64,000 nt of DNA from Exiguobacterium sp. (lineage in GTDB: Bacteria; Bacillota; Bacilli; Exiguobacteriales; Exiguobacteriaceae). The position numbers were made by a program, and so were the translations under genes. Below the pieces are notes generated by a model. It did not search any database. It worked only from the letters and a program-made list of their open reading frames with translations, and was not told the DNA's origin. The stretch is from NCBI RefSeq assembly GCF_020832205.1, contig NZ_JAFIFD010000048.1, forward strand, positions 17,570 to 81,569, given 5' to 3'. Each line of letters starts with the position of its first letter. Position 1 is the stretch's first letter. Below are positions 31,304-40,168 of the stretch, piece after piece.

Positions 31304-31985
31304 CGCGTTCATAACGGACGTACCAGTTGTCGCCATCTTGACGCATCCCCGTGCCGTACCAACCGTCTTCTAACCGTTCTGCCTGCAACGACGTGTCCGC
31401 CATGTCAATCCATTCCGGCTCTCCGCCCGGTTGCCAACCGGTATGGAGCTCTTTCATGAAAATATAGCGAAGCTTGCCGCCGTATTTCAGCTTCAACGCA
31501 CCAATCCGTAAGCCGAGGGCGAACTTGTCTTTTAGACTCGGGATATTGAACGGAGCGACGGTTGCGCAGACGAGGTCGAACCGGCTATCTTGACTCAACT
31601 CCTCCATCAACAGACGGCCAAGGTGTTGCTGGAGACGATACCCACGAAAAGAGGGGTGCACGTTCGTCACTTCTTGATAAATAATCCGGTCGAGTCCATG
31701 CTCGGGATAACCGATGTCCCGTCCGAGATGCTCCTCGTCAAGCGGCGGGATGAGGAGCGCCCGAAACGCGATCAACGTCTCGTCATGGAACGCTCCAAGC
31801 ATCGTCTTGTCCGCCAACAGTTTCCGGAACTCTTCGGTCGAAAGCGACTCATACTGGCTCGCGAACGCCAACTCGGCCACGACCGCGTCTTGAACCGCTT
31901 CGATTTGCGAGAGATCATCGGCCGACAAATAGCGGACGCTTAGCGTGATTCCGTTCCATACCCCGTTCCATACCTCGTCTCGCAT
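31293..31985 (-). CDS. GNAT family N-acyltransferase
   Basis: VTNVHPSFRGYRLQQHLGRLLMEEL motif-A-like region; TGATG overlap with the upstream enolase-superfamily gene. Confidence 0.7.
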   Translation of the reverse strand: MRDEVWNGVWNGITLSVRYLSADDLSQIEAVQDAVVAELAFASQYESLSTEEFRKLLADKTMLGAFHDETLIAFRALLIPPLDEEHLGRDIGYPEHGLDRIIYQEVTNVHPSFRGYRLQQHLGRLLMEELSQDSRFDLVCATVAPFNIPSLKDKFALGLRIGALKLKYGGKLRYIFMKELHTGWQPGGEPEWIDMADTSLQAERLEDGWYGTGMRQDGDNWYVRYEREQA

Positions 31986-33097
31986 CAGTCGATCACCTCG
32001 TAACGTGCCGTCGTCAATCGTTCGAGCACTGCTTCATCGACATCGATCCCGAGCCCAGGTTGATCGTTCAATCGAATGTGCGGCAAGTCGTACGATAAGT
32101 TGCCGATGTCTTCAGAGAAACGGAGCGGTCCCGTCAATTCGACCGAATGAACGATTTTGCTTGAAAAGGCGACGTGGAAACCGGCACTCGAAGCGACGGA
32201 CGATTCGACCATCGATCCGATTTGACACTCGATCCCTGACATCTCTGCGACATGGAGAAGTTTTTTTGCCGGATAAATGCCGCCACACTTCATGAGCTTG
32301 ATGTTCACTTTGTGGGCGGCCTGCATCATCGTCAATCGACGCATCTCACTCATGCCCCGGACGCCTTCATCGATCATGAGCGGCACATTGATCTTCGATT
32401 TCACTTCGACCATGCCTTCGAAATCATCAGCACGGACCGGCTGCTCGACCCAATCGAGGTCATATCCGTCGAGTTGTTTCATCGCCTGCAGTGTTTTGCC
32501 GGCATTGACCCAGCCTTGATTCACGTCGATTCGAATCGGCACGCCCGGCCCTACCGCTTGACGTACCGCTGCGACGCGCTCGACGTCTGAGGCGACGTCG
32601 ACCCCGACTTTCATTTTGACCGACGTGTAGCCCGCCTCGATTTGTTGCTTCGCCTCATGCGCCATCGCTTCCGGTTCCCCTATGCTTAAAACGTGCGTCA
32701 CCGGGAAAGCGTCATGGTAACGTCCACCGATCCATTCATACACCGGAAGCCCAAGTTTTTTTCCGACGAGGTCGTGACAAGCGATATCGAGTGCCGCCTT
32801 AGCAGCCGGCACGTCACGGATGGCCCGGTCCATCACGTCATGGATTTGCTCGAGGTGCATCGGGTTTTTACCGAGCAACATCGGTCCGAGCAAGTGACGG
32901 ATGACGCTGATCGTGCTTTCGAGAGACTCGCCGGTGACGTGTTCGTCAGCTACGGCTTCCCCGTACCCGACATGACCACAGGCGCTCGTCATCTTGACAA
33001 TGACCGACGGCATGTCGTCGTAGCGATGATAACTGACGATAAACGGTACTTTTAGCGGTAACCGAATCGCGAATAATTCAATCTTCTCAATTTTCAT
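31985..33097 (-). CDS. Enolase superfamily (mandelate racemase / muconate lactonizing enzyme subgroup) racemase/epimerase-like enzyme
   Basis: YTSVKMKVG (KxK), RIDVNQGW, WVEQPV, MIDEGV, GSMVESSVASSAGFHVA; start after AAGGAG. Confidence 0.9.
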   Translation of the reverse strand: MKIEKIELFAIRLPLKVPFIVSYHRYDDMPSVIVKMTSACGHVGYGEAVADEHVTGESLESTISVIRHLLGPMLLGKNPMHLEQIHDVMDRAIRDVPAAKAALDIACHDLVGKKLGLPVYEWIGGRYHDAFPVTHVLSIGEPEAMAHEAKQQIEAGYTSVKMKVGVDVASDVERVAAVRQAVGPGVPIRIDVNQGWVNAGKTLQAMKQLDGYDLDWVEQPVRADDFEGMVEVKSKINVPLMIDEGVRGMSEMRRLTMMQAAHKVNIKLMKCGGIYPAKKLLHVAEMSGIECQIGSMVESSVASSAGFHVAFSSKIVHSVELTGPLRFSEDIGNLSYDLPHIRLNDQPGLGIDVDEAVLERLTTARYEVID

Positions 33098-33116
33098 GTT
33101 CATTGCTCCTTTACTT

Positions 33117-33159
33117 CTAACGTGTCGTTAGTTATATTGTCGTTAAATAGTCGCTATAT
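33117..33159. promoter_or_regulatory. Candidate operator in the divergent regulator/racemase promoter
   Basis: Palindrome CTAACG-TGT-CGTTAG (33117-33131), then TTGTCGTTAAATAGTCGCTA with TCGYTA cores at 33140 and 33151 (11 bp apart); related copy at ~35857-35875. Confidence 0.55.
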
Positions 33160-33176
33160 TGCAAGGAGGAGTTTTC

Positions 33177-34364
33177 ATGTCCATCCAAATCGCCATCGTC
33201 GGTTCGTCAGCGTTCGTCGCGACCGTCTCGCACGCCGCACCGAAATTCGACGATGTCCGTTTCGCCTACTTCACGTATACTCACCCTCGCGAAACGGCCC
33301 AGATCGCGGCACAGCTCGGATCTTACGACGGCGTCTTTTTTTCCGGGTCGTTCCCTTATGCCTATGCGACGCCTTATTTGAACGAGACGATCGCCCATCA
33401 CGTCGTACAAGATGAGACCGTCCTATTGACGACCATTTTATATGCGACGCTCGCCCAAAAGCTCGCTCTCGATGAATTGACGATCGATGTGAACGAACCG
33501 GAGCGGCTAAACGACATCTTCACGGCGTTTACCGACTTGACGCAACCCGCTGTGATGAAAATCGATCCGGATGTCGACTTCTCGGACGTGTTTCGCTTTC
33601 ACGTTTCGCATCAACAACGTGACTCCAAGTTGGCCGTAACGAGCATCGAGCGGGTTCATCGCCAACTGCTCGAAGAAGGATTTAACAGCCAGCTCATGAT
33701 CGAACCGGTCAGCACGGTCATCCATCATCTTGAAAACCTCATCGGCCAAGTCCGAAAGCATCTTGCCGACTTGTCTCAGTTCGCCATCGTCCTTTACGCC
33801 ACGACGAGCATTGCGCTGCGCGAGCATTTACACACGATGCGGCATCAAGGCCACGTCTAAACCCAAGACGATACGCCTTTACTTCTCACGACAAAATGTG
33901 AGATTGCGCATGCCCTCGAGACAGCGACGTTGTCCCCTCGTGACGACGATTCCGTGATCGGCATCGGGTACGGTTCCGACTACCAGACGGCACTCGAGCA
34001 TGCCCGCATCGCCTTGTCCGCCTCAACCGAACAGCAGATGCGAATCGTCGATGCGACGAAACGGTTGTCGTTCCCGGAAAGTGGCGAATCTGTCCAGTAT
34101 CGGGTGACCGACGAGAATGCTTTTGACATAATTAAACGAATCGGGATCAGCCCGGTGAACATCGGAAAGATTCTTGCGTTTTCCAAACGTAAACATGAGT
34201 TCACCGCTAAAGAATTGACTGACTATCTCGGGGTATCTCGACGGACGACGGAACGGCTCATCAAAAAACTTCATGATGCCGGATTCGTCGATGTGATCGG
34301 CGAAGAGATGAGTTATGCCCAAGGACGTCCCCGCGCCGTCTATATATTTAAGTTACCGTCCTGA
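33177..34364 (+). pseudogene. Transcriptional regulator with degenerate GGDEF-like domain and C-terminal winged helix, interrupted by in-frame TAA at 33858-33860
   Basis: ORFs 33159..33860 and 33930..34364 are in the same frame; read-through ...MRHQGHV*TQDDTPLLLTTKCEIAHALETATLSPRDDDSVIGIGYGSDYQTALEHARIAL...FTAKELTDYLGVSRRTTERLIKKLHDAGFVDV. Confidence 0.75.
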
Positions 34365-34402
34365 AAACAGGCGCATCGCACATGAGCGACGCGCCTGTTT
34401 TT
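34364..34402. terminator. Convergent terminator
   Basis: AAAACAGGCGCatcgcacatgagcgacGCGCCTGTTTTT. Confidence 0.75.
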
Positions 34403-35822
34403 ATTGGGCTTCCTGTTCAATCGGCGGTTCTGCCTTCAACACGTGAAGCTTTGCAATCGTGAAGCCAGTGAACGCGTAAATGATGGAGATGACCGGTACG
34501 ATAAAGTTCAAGATGGCATATGGCGCATACTCGAACGCCCCGACGCCGAGCGTACCGAGAATGAACACCCCGCACGTGTTCCACGGAATGAACACCGATG
34601 TGAGCGTCCCGCCGTCCTCGAGTGCGCGGGATAGATTTTTTGATTGGAGTCCCATCTTCTCATAAGCACCGGCAAACATGCGCGCCGGGACGACGATTGA
34701 TATGTACTGTTCAGAACACGTCGCGTTCGTAGCAAAACCGGCCAAAATCGTCGACGCGATCAGCGATCCGGCTGACTTCGCGAGTTTCACGATCTGATTC
34801 ATGATCGATTGGAGCATCCCCGAATATTCCAATATCCCCCCGAACGTCATCGCAACAATCGTCATCGAGACGGTGTACATCATCGCGTCTAACCCGCCCC
34901 GACTGAACAAGTTGTCGACGAGTTCGTTCCCCGTATCGATGACGTACCCGCTCTGGAGCGCTCCGACGCTGTCAGCGAGCGAACCGCCTTGGACGAAGAC
35001 TTGTGCGAGGAAACCGAGCGCGATCCCGACGACGAGCGCCGGGATGGCCGGCACTTTTTTTGCGACGAGCACGATGACGGCAAGCGGAATCAGCAGCAGC
35101 CACGGCGAGATGAGAAAACTGTCTTTTAAAATCCCAAGCGTCTGTGTGATCTCCGATGAATCCGTCGACGTCTCTCTGAATCGTCTGCCGATCCAGAAAT
35201 AGACGCCGAGCGCAATCAACAACCCCGGGATCGTCGTATACAGCATGTGACGAATGTGTTCAAACAAGTTCGTGTGCGTCAATCCGGCTGCAAGGTTCGT
35301 CGTGTCCGACAGCGGCGACATCTTGTCCCCGAAGTACGCTCCTGAGATGACCGCCCCCGCGACCATCGCTGCCGGAATCCCCATACTGAGCCCAATCCCC
35401 ATCCCGGCGACACCAATCGTCCCCATCGTCGACCAAGAACTGCCGATTGAGAGGGCGACGACGGCACAAATCAAGCAAATCGTGACGAGGAAATAAGCCG
35501 GTGAGATGATCGTCAATCCGTAGTAAATCATCGTCGCGACAATCCCTCCCCCGATCCAGGCACCGATCGTCAACCCGACGAGAATGATGATGACGACGGC
35601 CGGCAATGCGAGCCGAATCCCTTTGTACATCATCTCCTCGATCTCTTTCCACTTGAAACCGTGCTTGTAGGCGACGATCGATGCGACTGCCGTCCCGATG
35701 ATGAGCGGGATGTGCGGTCCTTGCTCGAGCAAGACGATCGCCACCAGCATGACCCCGATCATGACAAGTAGCGGCAGAATCGCCCACCCGAGCTTCATTT
35801 CTAATTTGTTCCCCTGTTCCAT
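34401..35822 (-). CDS. NhaC-family Na+/H+ antiporter-like transporter
   Basis: About 12 TM; SIGSSWSTMGTIGVAGMGIGLSMGIPAAMVAGAVISGAYFGDKMSPLSDTTNLA. Confidence 0.93.
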   Translation of the reverse strand: MEQGNKLEMKLGWAILPLLVMIGVMLVAIVLLEQGPHIPLIIGTAVASIVAYKHGFKWKEIEEMMYKGIRLALPAVVIIILVGLTIGAWIGGGIVATMIYYGLTIISPAYFLVTICLICAVVALSIGSSWSTMGTIGVAGMGIGLSMGIPAAMVAGAVISGAYFGDKMSPLSDTTNLAAGLTHTNLFEHIRHMLYTTIPGLLIALGVYFWIGRRFRETSTDSSEITQTLGILKDSFLISPWLLLIPLAVIVLVAKKVPAIPALVVGIALGFLAQVFVQGGSLADSVGALQSGYVIDTGNELVDNLFSRGGLDAMMYTVSMTIVAMTFGGILEYSGMLQSIMNQIVKLAKSAGSLIASTILAGFATNATCSEQYISIVVPARMFAGAYEKMGLQSKNLSRALEDGGTLTSVFIPWNTCGVFILGTLGVGAFEYAPYAILNFIVPVISIIYAFTGFTIAKLHVLKAEPPIEQEAQ

Positions 35823-35835
35823 ACGTTTTCCTCCC

Positions 35836-35898
35836 CGTTAGCGAAAAATTCAGAATTGTCGTTATATTGTCGCTAATAGAATTATGATAACGCTTACA
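35836..35898. promoter_or_regulatory. Candidate operator plus cre-like site upstream of the NhaC-family gene
   Basis: TTGTCGTTATATTGTCGCTA (cores at 35859 and 35870, 11 bp apart) matching the 33.1-kb motif; ATGATAACGCTTACA (35884-35898) has one mismatch to cre. Confidence 0.5.
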
Positions 35899-35931
35899 TC
35901 GTTTCTTGGCAATAGAAAAAAGACGAAAGCA

Positions 35932-37041
35932 TTATGCTCCCGTCTCTATCCCTACTACCGCTCGCCGCAACGTATCGGCGAGCAAAAGCGCCCCTTCTTG
36001 TAACACGGACCGGTCAAACGTCATCTCTGGGTGATGGAGGCCCGGCGTCAAGTTCGCGCCGATCCCGATCATCGTCGCATCGAGCGTCGGTTGTTTGACC
36101 GTATAAAAATGAAAGTCATCGCTCCCCGACGTGACGACGCGCTCGACGAGTGCCGAAGGACCGTAACGCTCCACGATTGCCTCGCTCGCATGACGGCTCG
36201 ACATTGGACCGACGACGGCGCCCGGCGTGAAATCTTCCCAAGCCCAGTCAATCGTCACCCCGTGGAGACTAGCGATTTGAGACAACATCGTCTCGACGCG
36301 GTCACGTAAAGCGAGCAGCTCATCGTTCGCTTGTGCGCGCACATCAATCGAAAACGTGGCGTTGCCCGGGATGATGTTCAAGTTATCACTTCCTGCCTGG
36401 ACGCCTGTCAACTTGATCGAGTGTGGCTCGAACGGGGACAAATAAATATTTTTCAACTGTTGCTGAATCGTGAACACGACATCGAGCGCATTTTGCCCTT
36501 GGTGCGGGCGCGCACCGTGCGCATCGTCCCCGAGGATACGGCCTTTCATAAAAATGGCGGCCCCGTGTTGAATCGTCGCCGCAAATTGACCGAGTGCCAG
36601 CTCCTCGGCAGGACGCAAGTGAATGCCATACAGCTCGGTCACGTCGGCGAGTGCCCCTTTTGAAATCATCGCGAGCGAACCGTTCCCTTGTTCTTCGGCC
36701 GGTTGAAAGATGAACCGGATTCGTTTCGACAACTCCTCATGTCTCAAGATGTCGAGCGCGCCGAGCACCATGCTGATGTTGGCGTCGTGCCCGCACGAAT
36801 GGTTTGCTTTGAACGTTCCGTCAACTTGTTGCCATAAGGCGTCAATATCGGCGCGGACGGCGATGACTTCCTCCCCAGCACCGATTTCGGCGATGACACC
36901 CGTGACGTCGTCGTACGTCTCGTGACGAACTCCCCATGACGCCAGGATGGCCGCAATCGTCGATGTCGTTTCAACTTCTTTCCAACTCACTTCAGGATGA
37001 GCGTGAAAGTGTTCGAACCATGTCAGTACGTTTGTACTCAT
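35932..37041 (-). CDS. M20 family amidohydrolase / aminoacylase-like peptidase
   Basis: RADIDALW, NHSCGHDANISMVLGAL, FIFQPAEEQGNGS, GIHLRP. Confidence 0.93.
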   Translation of the reverse strand: MSTNVLTWFEHFHAHPEVSWKEVETTSTIAAILASWGVRHETYDDVTGVIAEIGAGEEVIAVRADIDALWQQVDGTFKANHSCGHDANISMVLGALDILRHEELSKRIRFIFQPAEEQGNGSLAMISKGALADVTELYGIHLRPAEELALGQFAATIQHGAAIFMKGRILGDDAHGARPHQGQNALDVVFTIQQQLKNIYLSPFEPHSIKLTGVQAGSDNLNIIPGNATFSIDVRAQANDELLALRDRVETMLSQIASLHGVTIDWAWEDFTPGAVVGPMSSRHASEAIVERYGPSALVERVVTSGSDDFHFYTVKQPTLDATMIGIGANLTPGLHHPEMTFDRSVLQEGALLLADTLRRAVVGIETGA

Positions 37042-37063
37042 GTTGCATCCCTCCGTATGTACA

Positions 37064-37438
37064 TTATATTTTCTTTACTCCTTTGATGAGCACCCACTGC
37101 AGCGGCAGACGAGCCCATGTCACCCAGTTCGGAATCGGTCTCCTTCCAAGACGTGACGGCTTGAGCGCCATATTGATGTTTGCCGGGAAGACGGCGAGCA
37201 AGAAGGCCGGCAACGTCTTTTTGACGAAACCCGTCCCGCGGTTCATGAGCAACAACGCGCCGTAGACGATTTCGATCACGCCGCTTGCCTGAACCATGAA
37301 TCGCTTGAACGGCCACGACTTCGGGATGATGGACATAAAGGCACGCTCTTGGACGAAATGCATGATTCCTGCTCCTAAAAATAATATGCCATATAACGTA
37401 CGAATCATTATAACCCCTCCTTTTTTACAGCATACCAA
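37064..37438 (-). CDS. DoxX-like small membrane protein
   Basis: About 4 TM; GILFLGAGIMHFVQERAFMSIIPKSWPFKRFMVQASGVIEIVYGALL. Confidence 0.75.
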   Translation of the reverse strand: MVCCKKGGVIMIRTLYGILFLGAGIMHFVQERAFMSIIPKSWPFKRFMVQASGVIEIVYGALLLMNRGTGFVKKTLPAFLLAVFPANINMALKPSRLGRRPIPNWVTWARLPLQWVLIKGVKKI

Positions 37439-37462
37439 AAAAGGCGGGCAACATGCCCACCT

Positions 37463-38719
37463 TTACAGTGCCGAACCATTCACGTTTTGAATCTCGACGT
37501 CGACCGTCTCCGTCTGGCCGTTTCGAATGTATTCAATCGAAACCGTTCCGTCCGTATCGCGAATCAATTCGCTTCGGAGGTCAATGAAAGAAGAAACGTC
37601 TTGGTCATTGATCTTGACGATGACATCTCGCGCCTGCAACCCGGCCCGTGCGGCTGAACTATTCGATTGGACGTCGATGATGATCGTGCCGTTCGTCACC
37701 GTTTCCGGTAAATTGATTTGTTCTGTCAAGTATCCGGGTGGAAACTCGGACACATCCCGGAGTGACACGCCGAGGGATGGGTGGTTCACTTCACCGGTCT
37801 GCTCGATTTGGTTGATGAGCGGCAAGGCGATATCGATTGGAATCGAGAAGCCGACGCCTTCCACCGTATCGGTCGCAATTTTCATCGAGTTGATTCCGAT
37901 CAATCGGCCCGATTCATTGATGAGCGCACCACCTGAGTTACCCGGGTTGATCGCGGCGTCGGTCTGAATGACCTCGGCGTTGAAATCGGCCTGTCCGTTC
38001 TCGTCCGTATCGACCGGGACGAGTCGTGACGTTGACGAGACGACGCCGCGCGTGACCGAATTCTCGAACTGTCCGAGCGGGTTACCGATCGCGATGACCG
38101 TCTGTCCTGGTTTCAACTCACCCGATTTTCCAATCGTGATGACGGCCGGGACGTCGTCCGCGTCGACTTTGAGCACCGCCAGGTCATACGTCGCGTCACT
38201 CCCCATCAATGTCGCATCTGCCGTCTTCCCGTCATTGAACGTGACCGTCAGACGGTCAGCCCCGTTCACGACGTGGTGGTTGGTGACAATGTATGCGGCG
38301 TCTCCTTCTTTTTTGTAGATGACACCAGACCCGACACCCGCCTCGACCGCTTCACTCGAGAAACCAGTCGCAGCAAAGTTGTTCACCGTCACGACAGCCG
38401 GTTGCGCCGCCGCAACGGCATCGGTCACGGACGTATCCCCGACGCCGGAAGACGTCTGAACCGGCGTCCCTTCAGATGTGACTGCCGTATCGTTCACGTT
38501 GCTCGGTGCTTGATCCAAAAACGGTAACGCGACCGCCCCCGTCACGAGCGCCCCGATGACCCCGCCCACAAACCCGGGAAACATGCGTCCCATAAAAGAC
38601 GGTTTGGCCGATTGGTCCGCACGAGGCGGTGCCGGTTGCCGGGTCGACGAACCGAGTTCGGTGTCGAGCCAGTCTTCACGTCGATTGTCTTCATGATGGT
38701 CGTTTCGTTCCATGTTCAT
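37463..38719 (-). CDS. htrA: HtrA/DegP-like S1C serine protease with PDZ domain
   Basis: TNHHVVNGAD, DAAINPGNSGGALINESG, C-terminal PDZ ARAGLQARDVIVKINDQDV, N-terminal TM. Confidence 0.93.
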   Translation of the reverse strand: MNMERNDHHEDNRREDWLDTELGSSTRQPAPPRADQSAKPSFMGRMFPGFVGGVIGALVTGAVALPFLDQAPSNVNDTAVTSEGTPVQTSSGVGDTSVTDAVAAAQPAVVTVNNFAATGFSSEAVEAGVGSGVIYKKEGDAAYIVTNHHVVNGADRLTVTFNDGKTADATLMGSDATYDLAVLKVDADDVPAVITIGKSGELKPGQTVIAIGNPLGQFENSVTRGVVSSTSRLVPVDTDENGQADFNAEVIQTDAAINPGNSGGALINESGRLIGINSMKIATDTVEGVGFSIPIDIALPLINQIEQTGEVNHPSLGVSLRDVSEFPPGYLTEQINLPETVTNGTIIIDVQSNSSAARAGLQARDVIVKINDQDVSSFIDLRSELIRDTDGTVSIEYIRNGQTETVDVEIQNVNGSAL

Positions 38720-38836
38720 TCATCTCCTCAATGATGTTTCCTCTAATCTCTACCTTGATTATAATCGGAACAGATTGACCCATCGAGAATTGACGGAGCG
38801 TTTACAAAATTCTTCACAATTTGCGTCAATGTCGAT

Positions 38837-39655
38837 TTAGACGATGACGTTCCGTAGCGTCCCGAGCCCAGTGATCGATACTTCGACGGTATCGCCCGTC
38901 TGCAAGTAGACAGGAGGTTTCATCCCGTGTCCGACCCCGGCCGGTGTTCCCGTCGCGATGATGTCGCCCGCTTCAAGCGTCATCCCTGTCGACAACGTTC
39001 GAATCAGTTCTTCAATCGGGCGGATCATCTCGTCTGTCGTCCCAGACTGACGATTTTGTCCGTTCACTTTCGTCTCAATCGTCAACGGGAACGATAGCTC
39101 ATCCGGCGTAACGATGTAAGGACCGATCGGACAGAACGTATCAAACGACTTGCCGCGGAAAAATTGGACGTGCTGCTTTTGGACGTCACGCGCGGTGATA
39201 TCGTTCAAGATGGTGTACCCGAAAATATGGTCCGCGACGTGTTCGATGTCTCGACCGGACTTGCCGATGATGACGGCGAGCTCGCCTTCATAGTCGAGCT
39301 GATCGGTCAGCTCAGGATGCCGTTCGACGACCGCCTCAGGCCCGACGACCGACGTCGGTGCTTTCGTGAAAATGACCAATTTGCCGGCCCCTGCCGTATC
39401 CATCTCTTTCACGTGTTCTTCATAGTTCTTGCCGATACAAATCACGTTTTTGAGCGGCCGGTACGGGGCGAGCAATGTGACCGCGTCGATTGGATAGACC
39501 GGGGCGACATCGAGGTCGATGTCCGGCTCAAATTCGCGGGCGATCACTTCTAACAACGAGTTCGTATGTAATTGATTGCTGACGTCATAGACGTTCATCC
39601 CATCGACGATACCGATCGCCGTCTCTCCGTCACGTTCGTATGTACACCATTTCAT
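38837..39655 (-). CDS. Fumarylacetoacetate hydrolase family protein
   Basis: VICIGKNYEEHVKEM, LDYEGELAVIIGKSGRDI, GYTILNDITARDVQ, IATGTPAGVGHGM. Confidence 0.95.
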   Translation of the reverse strand: MKWCTYERDGETAIGIVDGMNVYDVSNQLHTNSLLEVIAREFEPDIDLDVAPVYPIDAVTLLAPYRPLKNVICIGKNYEEHVKEMDTAGAGKLVIFTKAPTSVVGPEAVVERHPELTDQLDYEGELAVIIGKSGRDIEHVADHIFGYTILNDITARDVQKQHVQFFRGKSFDTFCPIGPYIVTPDELSFPLTIETKVNGQNRQSGTTDEMIRPIEELIRTLSTGMTLEAGDIIATGTPAGVGHGMKPPVYLQTGDTVEVSITGLGTLRNVIV

Positions 39656-39709
39656 GTAAATTCCCCCTTTTGTATCAGTATACAAAAAATCGGGACGCTG
39701 TCGCCCCGA

Positions 39710-40168
39710 TTACACTTTATTCAAAAAGATGATGCGCTGATTGCTAGAACCTCTAAAGCGTAGTGACCGGTCGAGTAACGTTTCCACAAACTTGCCGTCG
39801 ACGAGTACGTCAGCATGATCGAGAACGTCATTGACCTGTTCATCTTCGAGTTGCTCGAGCGCCTCGAGCGTATACCCGGTATACACCCAGACGTTTTTCC
39901 CGAGCGCCTTGCAGCCGCGGACGAGCCGAGACAGCTCGCGCGGCTGCAAAAACGGTTCTCCTCCCGACACCGTGACGCCGTCCCAACCGGACGCTTCGAC
40001 CCGTTCGAGCAACGACTCGACCGTCACCTCGTCCCCGCCTTTCGGATTCCACGATTCAGGGTTATGGCAGCCGCGGCATCGGTGCGGACAGCCGGCTGTA
40101 AAGATGACGGTCCGCACACCGGGCCCGTCGACGACTGATTCATCAAGTACGGATAGGACGCGCATCAT
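39710..40168 (-). CDS. nrdG: Anaerobic ribonucleoside-triphosphate reductase activating protein
   Basis: Radical SAM FTAGCPHRCRGCHNPESW; overlaps nrdD. Confidence 0.96.
   Translation of the reverse strand: MMRVLSVLDESVVDGPGVRTVIFTAGCPHRCRGCHNPESWNPKGGDEVTVESLLERVEASGWDGVTVSGGEPFLQPRELSRLVRGCKALGKNVWVYTGYTLEALEQLEDEQVNDVLDHADVLVDGKFVETLLDRSLRFRGSSNQRIIFLNKV

Noticed and set aside
33177-34364. Regulated stop-codon read-through of the split regulator
   Set aside because: UAA followed by A is a poor read-through context and no selenocysteine or pyrrolysine signal is evident; a plain nonsense mutation is simpler.
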